Below the pieces are notes generated by a model. The model saw only the letters and a program-made list of their open reading frames with translations, had not been told where the DNA came from and made no database searches. From Selenomonadaceae bacterium (GTDB taxonomy: Bacteria > Bacillota > Negativicutes > Selenomonadales > Selenomonadaceae), in contig JAFUTM010000193.1 of assembly GCA_017484235.1 (NCBI GenBank), forward strand, positions 1 to 5,157: a stretch of DNA of 5,157 nucleotides. Reading direction: 5' to 3'. Each line of letters begins with the position of its first letter. The stretch's first letter is position 1. Shown here one piece after another: positions 1 to 5,157 of this stretch. A program made the position numbers and the translations under genes.

Positions 1-1428
1 CAACAAATCTTCCGAAAGACAACTTGCCAGTATAACACCTTTTATGTCGCTTCCGGCTTCTCGCTCATCAAGAAAGGCCTTAATAAAACTGTCGATATGA
101 CGCACCCAGTTTTCATCAAAAAACATTATTGAAAATACAAAAAAAGTCTGCGCTGTGCCATTGGGCATATTTATTGTTGAACGAATCCAAAAACGATTAG
201 TATCACCATCAAGTTTATTATGGTTCTTCTTGATTTTCAAAGCCCAGATTGTTGAGAAAAGAATAAACCGTCTCAAATAAACGGCAACTTGTTTTTTGGC
301 AGAATCATTTGAACTTTTAACTGTAGATTTAACATCTTTAATTGAGAGTATCCTTGACAATAGTTCCTGACCAGAATCATTGAGATAATAAAATGTCATA
401 TTCAACCAATGGACTTTATCAGCAATTGACCAATTGAAGAGTTTTTCAACTATTATAGGTACGAGTGAACGCGATTTAAACTCCTGATCTTCAGCAAAAG
501 TGGAATCCGTAGAGAAAATGCGGCACTTATAAAAAGTACGCAAGACCGGAAACAGAACGGACTCACTGCCATCAACAAATTCGTGTAATTTATTATTCAA
601 TGATTTAACCGTAAGACGTTTTTTGACAATTTTCTTTTCAATCGTAAGATCCTCTTCATTGAGAAGGACAGAATTAACAGAAGCCTTATATTCTTTGATG
701 ACTTTTTTAATTATGTCAAACTTTTTGGCTTCGATGGATTCTCTAAAGTTCTGTTTAGCCGGTTTAGCAGGTGTTACAATGGGTGTATCCTCTTCAGATA
801 TAGTTGGATTTGTATTTATTACAACATCTGATTCTGACTCAGATGCAAATTGAAGAGAATGTTTCATTATAGTATAGACTAAAAATTTATTATCGGAAAA
901 ATTATCCTGAATTTCCAAAAATGAAGTAGACGATATTTTATCTGGATTCTCAATCACTTCGATAATATCTATAAATTTTTTGCCTTCAGTTGCAAACGAA
1001 TCTGGATCCATTTTTTCGGCTTTTAAGAAAAGTTTATGTGCCTGCTTTTTGAGTTTTTTGGCGGCGTCCAATTCATTTTCATCATTGGAATTGCAAACTA
1101 AATCTTTAAATCTATTAAGAACGATTTTTACACTTTTAATAGTTTGTTTACGATCCAGCTCGTTTATAGCTTCATCTACGACGGCTAATTTTTTAGTTGC
1201 AGCCGCTTGTTTTAAGCAGTCTGTTTTTGATAATCTGTCTTGCAGAAGTAATATTTGTTCAAGTAGTTTTTTCACATCTTCCGAGTCCGCATCAACAAAT
1301 ACATTATTATCAATAGCCCTCAGTATTTCAGTTAATATCGGTTTTAATTGACGGCGTGATAAACACAATTCTGCAAATAAATCTTTCAATATGGAAATTT
1401 GTTCTACAGCGTCTATTCTGTCAAACAT
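1..1428 (-). CDS. Hypothetical protein, C-terminus cut by the window edge
   Basis: This frame is open from the ATG at 1428 to the left edge: 476 codons, no stop, so the true C-terminus lies outside. I do not recognise the family. The N-terminal ~175 residues look largely alpha-helical and rich in Lys, Glu and Leu (for example AAKKLKKQAHKLFLKAEKM around 128-146). A low-complexity acidic and PAKPAK-type linker follows at about 196-225. Then come a charged region (about 226-290) and a more globular part with many aromatic residues from about 285 onward. There is no signal peptide or transmembrane helix, so the protein is probably cytoplasmic. No catalytic motif is clear in the visible part; an enzymatic domain may lie beyond the edge. 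The ATG at 1428 was chosen because the ATG at 1436, nearer the Shine-Dalgarno, hits a stop after seven codons. The gene is divergent from the radical SAM gene. The coding call is strong; function is unknown. Confidence 0.85.
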   Translation of the reverse strand, partial: MFDRIDAVEQISILKDLFAELCLSRRQLKPILTEILRAIDNNVFVDADSEDVKKLLEQILLLQDRLSKTDCLKQAAATKKLAVVDEAINELDRKQTIKSVKIVLNRFKDLVCNSNDENELDAAKKLKKQAHKLFLKAEKMDPDSFATEGKKFIDIIEVIENPDKISSTSFLEIQDNFSDNKFLVYTIMKHSLQFASESESDVVINTNPTISEEDTPIVTPAKPAKQNFRESIEAKKFDIIKKVIKEYKASVNSVLLNEEDLTIEKKIVKKRLTVKSLNNKLHEFVDGSESVLFPVLRTFYKCRIFSTDSTFAEDQEFKSRSLVPIIVEKLFNWSIADKVHWLNMTFYYLNDSGQELLSRILSIKDVKSTVKSSNDSAKKQVAVYLRRFILFSTIWALKIKKNHNKLDGDTNRFWIRSTINMPNGTAQTFFVFSIMFFDENWVRHIDSFIKAFLDEREAGSDIKGVILASCLSEDLL

Positions 1429-1440
1429 ACTATCATCTAA

Positions 1441-1447
1441 CTCCTTT
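1441..1447 (-). promoter_or_regulatory. Shine-Dalgarno of the left-hand hypothetical gene
   Basis: AAAGGAG on the minus strand. It lies 12 nt from the ATG at 1428, which opens the long frame, and only 4 nt from the ATG at 1436, which opens a seven-codon frame ending in TAG at 1413-1415. The site therefore sits between the ideal spacings for the two starts. The long frame is the supported one, but the short upstream ATG could compete for initiation. Confidence 0.6.
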
Positions 1448-1482
1448 CTTTATAAAATATTAATACTAATTAAAAAAAATAT

Positions 1483-1512
1483 TCGACAAAATCATCAAAA
1501 ATCCTGTACAAT
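1483..1512 (+). promoter_or_regulatory. Possible sigma-70 type promoter for the radical SAM gene
   Basis: A TCGACA -35-like box (1483-1488) and a TACAAT -10-like box (1507-1512) are separated by 18 bp. Transcription would begin near 1519 and leave a leader of about 54 nt before the ATG at 1573. Both boxes deviate from consensus by one or two bases in a very AT-rich background, so the call is moderate. Confidence 0.4.
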
Positions 1513-1572
1513 AAAAAAACAATGCGTAATTCTTAAAACACATTGTCAAATAATTATTATGAGGTGAGTTAA

Positions 1573-2232
1573 ATGATAGTTTATGCAACACATAAGGGCG
1601 GAAAGTATCTGCCTTTTGATCAGAGTTTAAAGGTTGACAATTCAAGTATGAGGAATTTGTATGTCAACATTACTAATCAATGCAACTGCGATTGCGTGTT
1701 TTGCCTGAGACAAAAGAAACAAATGGCAAGAGAGTCTTCCCTGTGGCTGGAGAAAGAGCCGTCAATTGACGAAATAAAAACGGAACTGGTTAAAGCTCCG
1801 TGGAATTTGATAAAAGAAGTGGTCGTCTGCGGCTTCGGTGAACCGACGCTTAGAATGAATGAGTTGATCTCAACGTTAAAATTTGTTAAATCAAATTATT
1901 CAAATATACCGACTCGATTAAATACTAATGGTCTTGGTGAACTTGCTAATTGCAGAAACATTGCCGCTGATTTTAAAGATATTTTGGATACGGCCTCAAT
2001 CAGCTTAAACGCATCAACAGCAGAAAGATATTTAAAACTAACACGTGCCAAATATGGAATTGAATCTTATGAAGCAATGCTGACCTTTGCTGAACATATG
2101 AAGCCGTATGTTCCAAATGTAGTGTTGACAATTGTTGATCACGTGAACAGCGAAGAAGAAATTGAAAAATGCCGTCAAATTTGTGAAAGCAGAAATTTAA
2201 ATCTTCGTGTGCGTGCGTATGAAGATAACTAA
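1573..2232 (+). CDS. Radical SAM protein, TatD-linked type
   Basis: This 219-residue protein has the radical SAM CxxxCxxC motif at C37, C41 and C44, which would bind the [4Fe-4S] cluster that cleaves S-adenosylmethionine. The next motifs are in the expected order: GFGEPT at 87-92 (the GGE-type SAM-binding motif), LNTNGL at 116-121 and SISLNA at 142-147. The closing VRAYEDN fits the C-terminus of the short radical SAM family often encoded beside, or fused to, the TatD nuclease. I recall that family from memory and have not searched for it. Its substrate is unknown. There is no C-terminal SPASM or other auxiliary cluster domain. The ATG at 1573 is supported by GAGGTGA at 1561-1567, 5 nt upstream. 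The N-terminus carries about 25 residues before the conserved NLYVNITNQC segment. No tatD gene lies in the window. The gene is convergent with the S41 protease gene, with 9 nt between the stops. Confidence 0.88.
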   Translation: MIVYATHKGGKYLPFDQSLKVDNSSMRNLYVNITNQCNCDCVFCLRQKKQMARESSLWLEKEPSIDEIKTELVKAPWNLIKEVVVCGFGEPTLRMNELISTLKFVKSNYSNIPTRLNTNGLGELANCRNIAADFKDILDTASISLNASTAERYLKLTRAKYGIESYEAMLTFAEHMKPYVPNVVLTIVDHVNSEEEIEKCRQICESRNLNLRVRAYEDN

Positions 2233-2237
2233 ATCAT

Positions 2238-2264
2238 ATGCCTATTGCAGTTTGGCATTTATTA
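2238..2264 (+). terminator. Weak candidate terminator after the radical SAM gene
   Basis: ATGCC (2238-2242) can pair with GGCAT (2254-2258) across an 11-nt loop, followed by a T-rich stretch (TTATTATTT from 2259). The 5-bp stem is short and lies over the 3' end of the convergent protease gene. It is the only hairpin with a T-tract that I see just downstream of the stop codon at 2232, so the call is tentative. Confidence 0.2.
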
Positions 2265-3417
2265 TTTCGATTCCTTTGGCAAGCTGCACATCATCGGACA
2301 TATCATTATTTATGAAATTCAATGAACGATTAAGCGGCTTATTCGATTCAATGACAACATCAGGCTCAATACCAACGCCGTCAATGCTTCGATTATTCGG
2401 TGTATAGTACTTAGCAATGGTTAATTTAAGCCCGTCCTCGTGGAACATAGGCATAACCGTTTGGACTGAGCCTTTGCCATAGGATTTAGTGCCAACAATG
2501 GTTGCCGCATTAGTATCTTGCAATGCACCGGCCAAAAGTTCAGAAGTGCTGGCACTATTTTTATCCATAAGTACAACAATTGGATATTTCGTCTGCTCAA
2601 GTTCAGAATTGTATACTTCTTTTGAACCGTCACGCTGAATTACAGAAACAATTGGACCTTTGGGCACAATCTGTTGTGCTACCTCAACACAGCTCGTTAT
2701 GACGCCGCCAGGATTTTCACGCAAATCTAAGATAAAGCCGCGCATATTTTGAGCTTCAAGGTCAGCCATTGCGGTTTTAAATTCTTCGCCAGTCCTTTCA
2801 CTAAATGAAGAAATTCTGATATATCCAATTTTATCGTCCAGCATTTTAGCAGCAACCGTTTTAAGATTTATAACGCTTCGTGTCAAAGTATAAGTTTTAT
2901 CTTCCTGTCCTTCGCGGTGAATCAATAAATCAACATTTGTATCAGCTTCACCGCGAATTTTTAATGCAACTTCGTCTGGTTGAATTTCGCTTACTGGCGT
3001 ACCGTCAACCGCCATAATGGAGTCACCGGCCTGTAATCCAGCCTTTTCGCCTGGCGAATCGGGCATCACTGAAATAATTTGTACACCACCGTCTTTGAAG
3101 CCCATATATACGCCAATGCCTCCAAAACTGCCGCTGGTGTCAGATTTAATTTGATTATAGAGGCGCGGCTCAAGATAAATTGAATGTGGATCGCCCAATG
3201 ATTTCACCATACCGCCAATTGCGCCGTCAATCAATTTAGTATAATCAACGGAATCAACGTAGTGATCCTCGACAAAATGAATTGCACAGAATAATCTGGC
3301 TAAGTTTGCAGCTCTTCCCACATTAAGTTCAAGCAAAAAGCAGATACCAGCAATTGTTACGGCAGAGGAAACAAATGCTGTCAACGCAATATAAAAGAAC
3401 ATTTTACTTTTTCTCAT
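2242..3417 (-). CDS. ctpA: S41 family C-terminal processing peptidase (CtpA type)
   Basis: This 391-residue serine protease would cut exported proteins near their C-termini, outside the cytoplasmic membrane. A short basic start (MRKSK) and a hydrophobic segment at about 7-29 anchor it in the membrane. A helical N-terminal region with DPHSIYLEP (76-84) follows, then a PDZ domain at about 97-170 (GSFGGIGVYMGF, and SPGEKAGLQAGDSIMAVDG at 121-139). The S41 catalytic core is at about 190-355. The catalytic triad of this family is intact: Ser290 in NSASTSE, Lys315 in YGKGS, exactly 25 residues later, and Gln319. DLRENPGG (231-238) and GVGIEPDV (347-354) are also typical. Length is normal for the family. 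The ATG at 3417 has a GGAGTGAT Shine-Dalgarno at 3427-3434, on the long side of normal spacing. The gene lies 105 nt downstream of the M23 hydrolase on the same strand, with no convincing promoter of its own in the gap, so co-transcription is likely. The symbol is used in its general sense. Confidence 0.95.
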   Translation of the reverse strand: MRKSKMFFYIALTAFVSSAVTIAGICFLLELNVGRAANLARLFCAIHFVEDHYVDSVDYTKLIDGAIGGMVKSLGDPHSIYLEPRLYNQIKSDTSGSFGGIGVYMGFKDGGVQIISVMPDSPGEKAGLQAGDSIMAVDGTPVSEIQPDEVALKIRGEADTNVDLLIHREGQEDKTYTLTRSVINLKTVAAKMLDDKIGYIRISSFSERTGEEFKTAMADLEAQNMRGFILDLRENPGGVITSCVEVAQQIVPKGPIVSVIQRDGSKEVYNSELEQTKYPIVVLMDKNSASTSELLAGALQDTNAATIVGTKSYGKGSVQTVMPMFHEDGLKLTIAKYYTPNNRSIDGVGIEPDVVIESNKPLNRSLNFINNDMSDDVQLAKGIEIINAKLQ

Positions 3418-3490
3418 ATTTTTATCATCACTCCAAACTATAGAGTTACTTTATTTATTTTATATAACGAGTTGTTAATTCTACATATTT

Positions 3491-3525
3491 TCAATTCCTA
3501 ATTCATAATTCCTCATTCCTAATTA
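3491..3525. repeat. Five-unit tandem heptamer repeat
   Basis: On the plus strand, five consecutive 7-mers run in register: TCAATTC, CTAATTC, ATAATTC, CTCATTC, CTAATTA. The consensus is CTAATTC, or GAATTAG read on the minus strand. The end units are degenerate. The last unit (3519-3525) includes the stop codon of the M23 hydrolase gene, and the array fills the first third of the gap before ctpA. It resembles the short tandemly repeated heptamers known from intergenic regions of cyanobacteria and other bacteria. Its role here is unknown. Confidence 0.7.
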
Positions 3526-4617
3526 ATTTTGCATTATATATTCGTATGGACTGACTGGTTCGCCATTTAAACGAACTTCAAAGTGACAGTGCGGTCCAGT
3601 AGCATTACCAGTTGAACCACAATGAGCAATCACCTGCCCTTGCAGTACCTGCTGACCAACATTGACATCAAGTGATTGATTGTGCCCATACAAAGTTACA
3701 ATACCGCCACCGTGCTCAATCATAACAGTGTTTCCATAGCCGCTAATCCAGCCGGCGTGTGTGACAATTCCAGCTTTCGCCGCGTGAATCTCCATTCCAT
3801 AGTCACCGCCAATATCGATACCGCTGTGAAATCTTCTGTCGCCGAAAATCGGATGCGTCCTCCAGCCAAATTGTGACGTTATCGTGCCAGCAATTGGCCA
3901 GACCATTCCACCTGCACCGGCAGCGGTGTATTTATATTTACTTTGGTAAATTAGCACTGCTATTTGTTGCGAAGCCGCCATCAATTCATCATATTGTTGA
4001 TTATAAATTTCCTTATCTGATTGCATTTTATTGATTAGTTCCTGTTGTTTCTCGACTTTAGACAGCTTTACTTCTTTAGCACGTTCGGCTTTTTCAACAA
4101 GTTCAGTCTGAGCAGCTCTGTCAGATTCAAGCTGACTTATAATAGACTTAACGTCAGTTTGATTTTGCAAAATGGATTGTACAAGGTCACAGTCCTGCTT
4201 AATTAAACGTCTCAATAAATCCATTCGAGTTAAAAAATCATCAAAATCTTTTGAACCAAATATCAAGTCTAAATAACTTATCTGACCGTGTATGTAAATA
4301 TCTCGCACTCGTTTTGATAATTGGGCGTGCTTCTGATTGTATTCCTGCTGCAAAGATTTTAATGTGTTCTCATTATCGGCAATTCGCTTCAACGTTTCGT
4401 CGAGTGCCGCCTGTCTTTCATTAAATTCAGCAATTGCTACGTCCGCTTCTTCGTCAAGCACACGTTTATATTCAGATATGGAGTCGATTCGTTCTTGTAT
4501 AAGGTCAGCTTTTTGGATTGCACGCTGAGCTAAAGCCTCATAAGCAGCTTTTTTATTTTCAAGTTTTTCAATTTCATCTGCCTCAGTTAATGACGACATT
4601 AAAATTATTGTCATCAT
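3523..4617 (-). CDS. M23 (LytM) murein hydrolase, EnvC/PcsB-like, start out of frame with its signal peptide
   Basis: As an open frame this is 364 residues. Residues ~16-108 and ~150-225 are long coiled coils, separated by YIHGQISYLDLIFGSKDF (108-125), a segment typical of the EnvC/PcsB/CwlO-type N-terminal domain. Residues ~240-360 form a LytM peptidase domain. The zinc and catalytic residues are all visible: H264 and D268 in HSGID, H312 in YGH, H343 and H345 in PHCHFEV. It should therefore be an active peptidoglycan endopeptidase, unlike E. coli EnvC, whose LytM domain is degenerate and only activates amidases. Family members usually act outside the membrane, often under FtsEX control. The ATG at 4617 is the first in-frame start: a TAA lies at 4624-4626, and ATG 4617 has no nearby Shine-Dalgarno. 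The protein begins MMTIILMSSLTEADE, only the rear half of a signal peptide. The front half is encoded just upstream in another frame (see 4583-4645). The true product may thus need a frameshift, or the sequence may have a one-base error. Confidence 0.9.
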   Translation of the reverse strand: MMTIILMSSLTEADEIEKLENKKAAYEALAQRAIQKADLIQERIDSISEYKRVLDEEADVAIAEFNERQAALDETLKRIADNENTLKSLQQEYNQKHAQLSKRVRDIYIHGQISYLDLIFGSKDFDDFLTRMDLLRRLIKQDCDLVQSILQNQTDVKSIISQLESDRAAQTELVEKAERAKEVKLSKVEKQQELINKMQSDKEIYNQQYDELMAASQQIAVLIYQSKYKYTAAGAGGMVWPIAGTITSQFGWRTHPIFGDRRFHSGIDIGGDYGMEIHAAKAGIVTHAGWISGYGNTVMIEHGGGIVTLYGHNQSLDVNVGQQVLQGQVIAHCGSTGNATGPHCHFEVRLNGEPVSPYEYIMQN

Positions 4618-4645
4618 AAAAAATTACTGCCGCCTTTTTTTTCAA
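4583..4645 (-). other. Out-of-frame signal-peptide start of the M23 hydrolase
   Basis: A TTG at 4643-4645 lies 7 nt after a near-perfect AGGAGG. It encodes Met-Lys-Lys-Lys-Ala-Ala-Val-Ile-Phe, the basic and early hydrophobic part of a signal peptide, but runs out of frame and stops at TGA 4583-4585 after 20 codons. The distance from TTG to the ATG at 4617 is 28 nt, one base more than a whole number of codons. Removing one base from the six-T run (A6 at 4618-4623 on the plus strand) would fuse the two parts into MKKKAAVIFMMTIILMSSLTEAD, a convincing signal peptide. Adding two T would also work. Changing the A8 run at 4635-4642 to seven would instead create a stop. The sequence could reflect an assembly error, a real frameshift mutation, or slippage or phase variation at the homopolymer. 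Confidence 0.7.
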
Positions 4646-4650
4646 CCGTC

Positions 4651-4658
4651 CACCTCCT
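4651..4658 (-). promoter_or_regulatory. Shine-Dalgarno pointing to TTG 4645, not ATG 4617
   Basis: AGGAGGTG on the minus strand matches the full anti-Shine-Dalgarno core. From AGGAGG the gap to the TTG at 4645 is 7 nt, which is ideal, while the gap to the ATG at 4617 is 35 nt, far too long. This decides that translation is meant to begin at the TTG and makes the frame break after it significant. Confidence 0.8.
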
Positions 4659-4715
4659 GAGTATTTAAACTTGCTAAAAATTTTTAACCAACTGTAAAAA
4701 TATGTTTATTTATTT

Positions 4716-4724
4716 ATTATAACA
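4716..4724 (-). promoter_or_regulatory. Extended -10 promoter for the M23 hydrolase and ctpA
   Basis: The minus strand reads TGTTATAAT, a perfect TATAAT -10 box (4716-4721) preceded by the TGn extension. The -35 region about 17-18 bp upstream (around 4739-4745) is poor, which is common for extended -10 promoters. The start would be near 4709, giving a leader of about 64 nt before TTG 4645. It probably serves the downstream ctpA as well. Confidence 0.55.
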
Positions 4725-4771
4725 GATTTTTTAAATTTTAGCACATATAAATGTAAATTTCGACTAATCTA

Positions 4772-4800
4772 TTGATATAAATCACAATTTATTGTAAAAT
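4772..4800 (+). promoter_or_regulatory. Sigma-70 type promoter for rph
   Basis: TTGATA (4772-4777) and TAAAAT (4795-4800) are separated by the ideal 17 bp, each one or two bases from consensus. Transcription would start near 4807, leaving a short leader of about 27 nt. The intergenic region is shared back to back with the promoter of the M23 hydrolase. Confidence 0.6.
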
Positions 4801-4820
4801 GAATACATAATTAATTTAAT

Positions 4821-4826
4821 GGAGGA
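4821..4826 (+). promoter_or_regulatory. Shine-Dalgarno deciding the TTG start of rph
   Basis: GGAGGA lies 7 nt before the TTG at 4834. No in-frame ATG or GTG occurs at this place, so the ribosome site identifies TTG as the start. Confidence 0.75.
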
Positions 4827-4833
4827 TTATTCA

Positions 4834-5157
4834 TTGATAAGACCAGACAAACGAAAAAATGATCAGATTAGACACACTAAAATCATTCGGCATTACCAAA
4901 AATATCCAGCAGGTTCAGCGCTGATAGAAATTGGTAATACGAGAGTAATATGTACAGCAACAGTTGAAGACAGAGTACCATTTTTTCTCAAAGGCACTGG
5001 AACTGGCTGGGTAACAGCAGAATATTCAATGCTGCCAGGCTCAGCAATGCAAAGAGTATCACGTGACGGACCTGGCAAAGTGAATAGCAGATCACAAGAA
5101 ATTCAACGCTTAATTGGTCGTTCTCTTAGGTCAGTGGTTGACTGCAATGCATTGGGC
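4834..5157 (+). CDS. rph: Ribonuclease PH, N-terminal part
   Basis: These 108 codons are the N-terminal portion of RNase PH, which is normally about 240-250 residues; the rest lies beyond the right edge. The enzyme trims the 3' ends of tRNA precursors by phosphorolysis in the cytoplasm, as a hexamer. Family features seen in order: IRPDKRKNDQIR at 2-13 (consensus has DGR where this has DKR), EIGNTRVICTATVEDRVP at 32-49, GTGTGWVTAEYSMLP at 54-68 and SQEIQRLIGRSLR at 87-99. Arg86, equivalent to the functionally important Arg86 of the B. subtilis enzyme, is present. Small oddities are PGSA in place of the usual PRAT or PRST after the MLP motif, and SRS instead of GRT around Arg86. The start is TTG, supported by GGAGGA 7 nt upstream and by the family N-terminus beginning one or two residues before RPD. 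A promoter lies just upstream. The gene is divergent from the M23 hydrolase. Confidence 0.95.
   Translation, partial: MIRPDKRKNDQIRHTKIIRHYQKYPAGSALIEIGNTRVICTATVEDRVPFFLKGTGTGWVTAEYSMLPGSAMQRVSRDGPGKVNSRSQEIQRLIGRSLRSVVDCNALG

Noticed and set aside
1..120. Possible PDDEXK nuclease-like (Mrr type) end of the unknown protein
   Set aside because: The strand-helix pattern around residues 437-476 is vaguely similar, but no D...ExK catalytic signature is visible, so the idea is not supported.
623..1351. Two plus-strand open frames (623-853 and 980-1351)
   Set aside because: They lie wholly inside the long minus-strand frame, have no ribosome site, and their serine- and phenylalanine-rich sequences are typical of the antisense of a lysine-rich gene.
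1519..1546. Inverted repeat ACAATG...CATTGT with 16-nt spacing
   Set aside because: The arms are 22 bp apart, which would suit an operator, but six matching bases in AT-rich DNA are easily due to chance and the site has no second copy.
2207..2633. Frames at 2207-2407 (plus) and 2421-2633 (minus)
   Set aside because: Both are shadows over the S41 protease gene, whose catalytic motifs fix the real frame.
3418..3490. A separate promoter for ctpA in the gap after the hydrolase
   Set aside because: TATAAA- and TTGAAA-like boxes occur, but none are at 16-18 bp spacing, so I prefer co-transcription with the upstream gene.
3676..4528. Plus-strand frames at 3676-3876 and 4337-4528
   Set aside because: They are antisense to the LytM domain and coiled-coil region of the M23 hydrolase and show no family features.
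4635..4642. The A8 run as the site of the frame correction in the hydrolase
   Set aside because: With seven A the frame meets TAA before reaching the hydrolase, and nine A does not restore the frame, so only the T6 run explains a simple correction.
4893..5078. Minus-strand frame at 4893-5078
   Set aside because: It is antisense to the conserved N-terminus of rph.

Overview
The window is AT-rich bacterial chromosome. Strong Shine-Dalgarno sequences, TTG starts and the gene families present suggest a low-GC Firmicute (Bacillota). A TatD-linked type radical SAM protein and an EnvC/PcsB-like M23 plus S41 protease pair would fit a clostridial or Negativicutes genome. This placement is inferred from gene content only.

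Layout: (1) Positions 1-1428, minus strand: the first 476 codons of a large, lysine-rich protein I do not recognise; it continues past the left edge. (2) Positions 1429-1572: a divergent intergenic region with a plausible promoter for the next gene. (3) Positions 1573-2232, plus strand: a small radical SAM protein. (4) Positions 2242-3417, minus strand: a membrane-anchored S41 C-terminal processing protease (CtpA type), convergent with the radical SAM gene, with only 9 nt between the two stop codons. (5) Positions 3418-3522: a gap that starts with a run of 7-bp repeats overlapping the stop codon of the gene upstream. (6) Positions 3523-4617, minus strand: a coiled-coil plus LytM (M23) murein hydrolase, with its natural signal-peptide start (TTG at 4645) in a different frame. 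(7) Positions 4646-4833: a divergent promoter region. (8) Positions 4834-5157, plus strand: the first 108 codons of rph (RNase PH), cut by the right edge.

The M23 hydrolase and the S41 protease form a same-strand cell-envelope pair. The hydrolase would cut peptidoglycan outside the membrane, and the protease could control it or other exported proteins. This pair often sits near ftsE-ftsX in Firmicutes, but those genes are not in this window. rph belongs to tRNA 3'-end maturation and is divergent from the pair.

I see no CRISPR array, rRNA or tRNA gene, insertion sequence or obvious defence cassette. The two points most worth checking are the one-base frame break between the hydrolase and its signal peptide, and the identity of the large unknown protein on the left.
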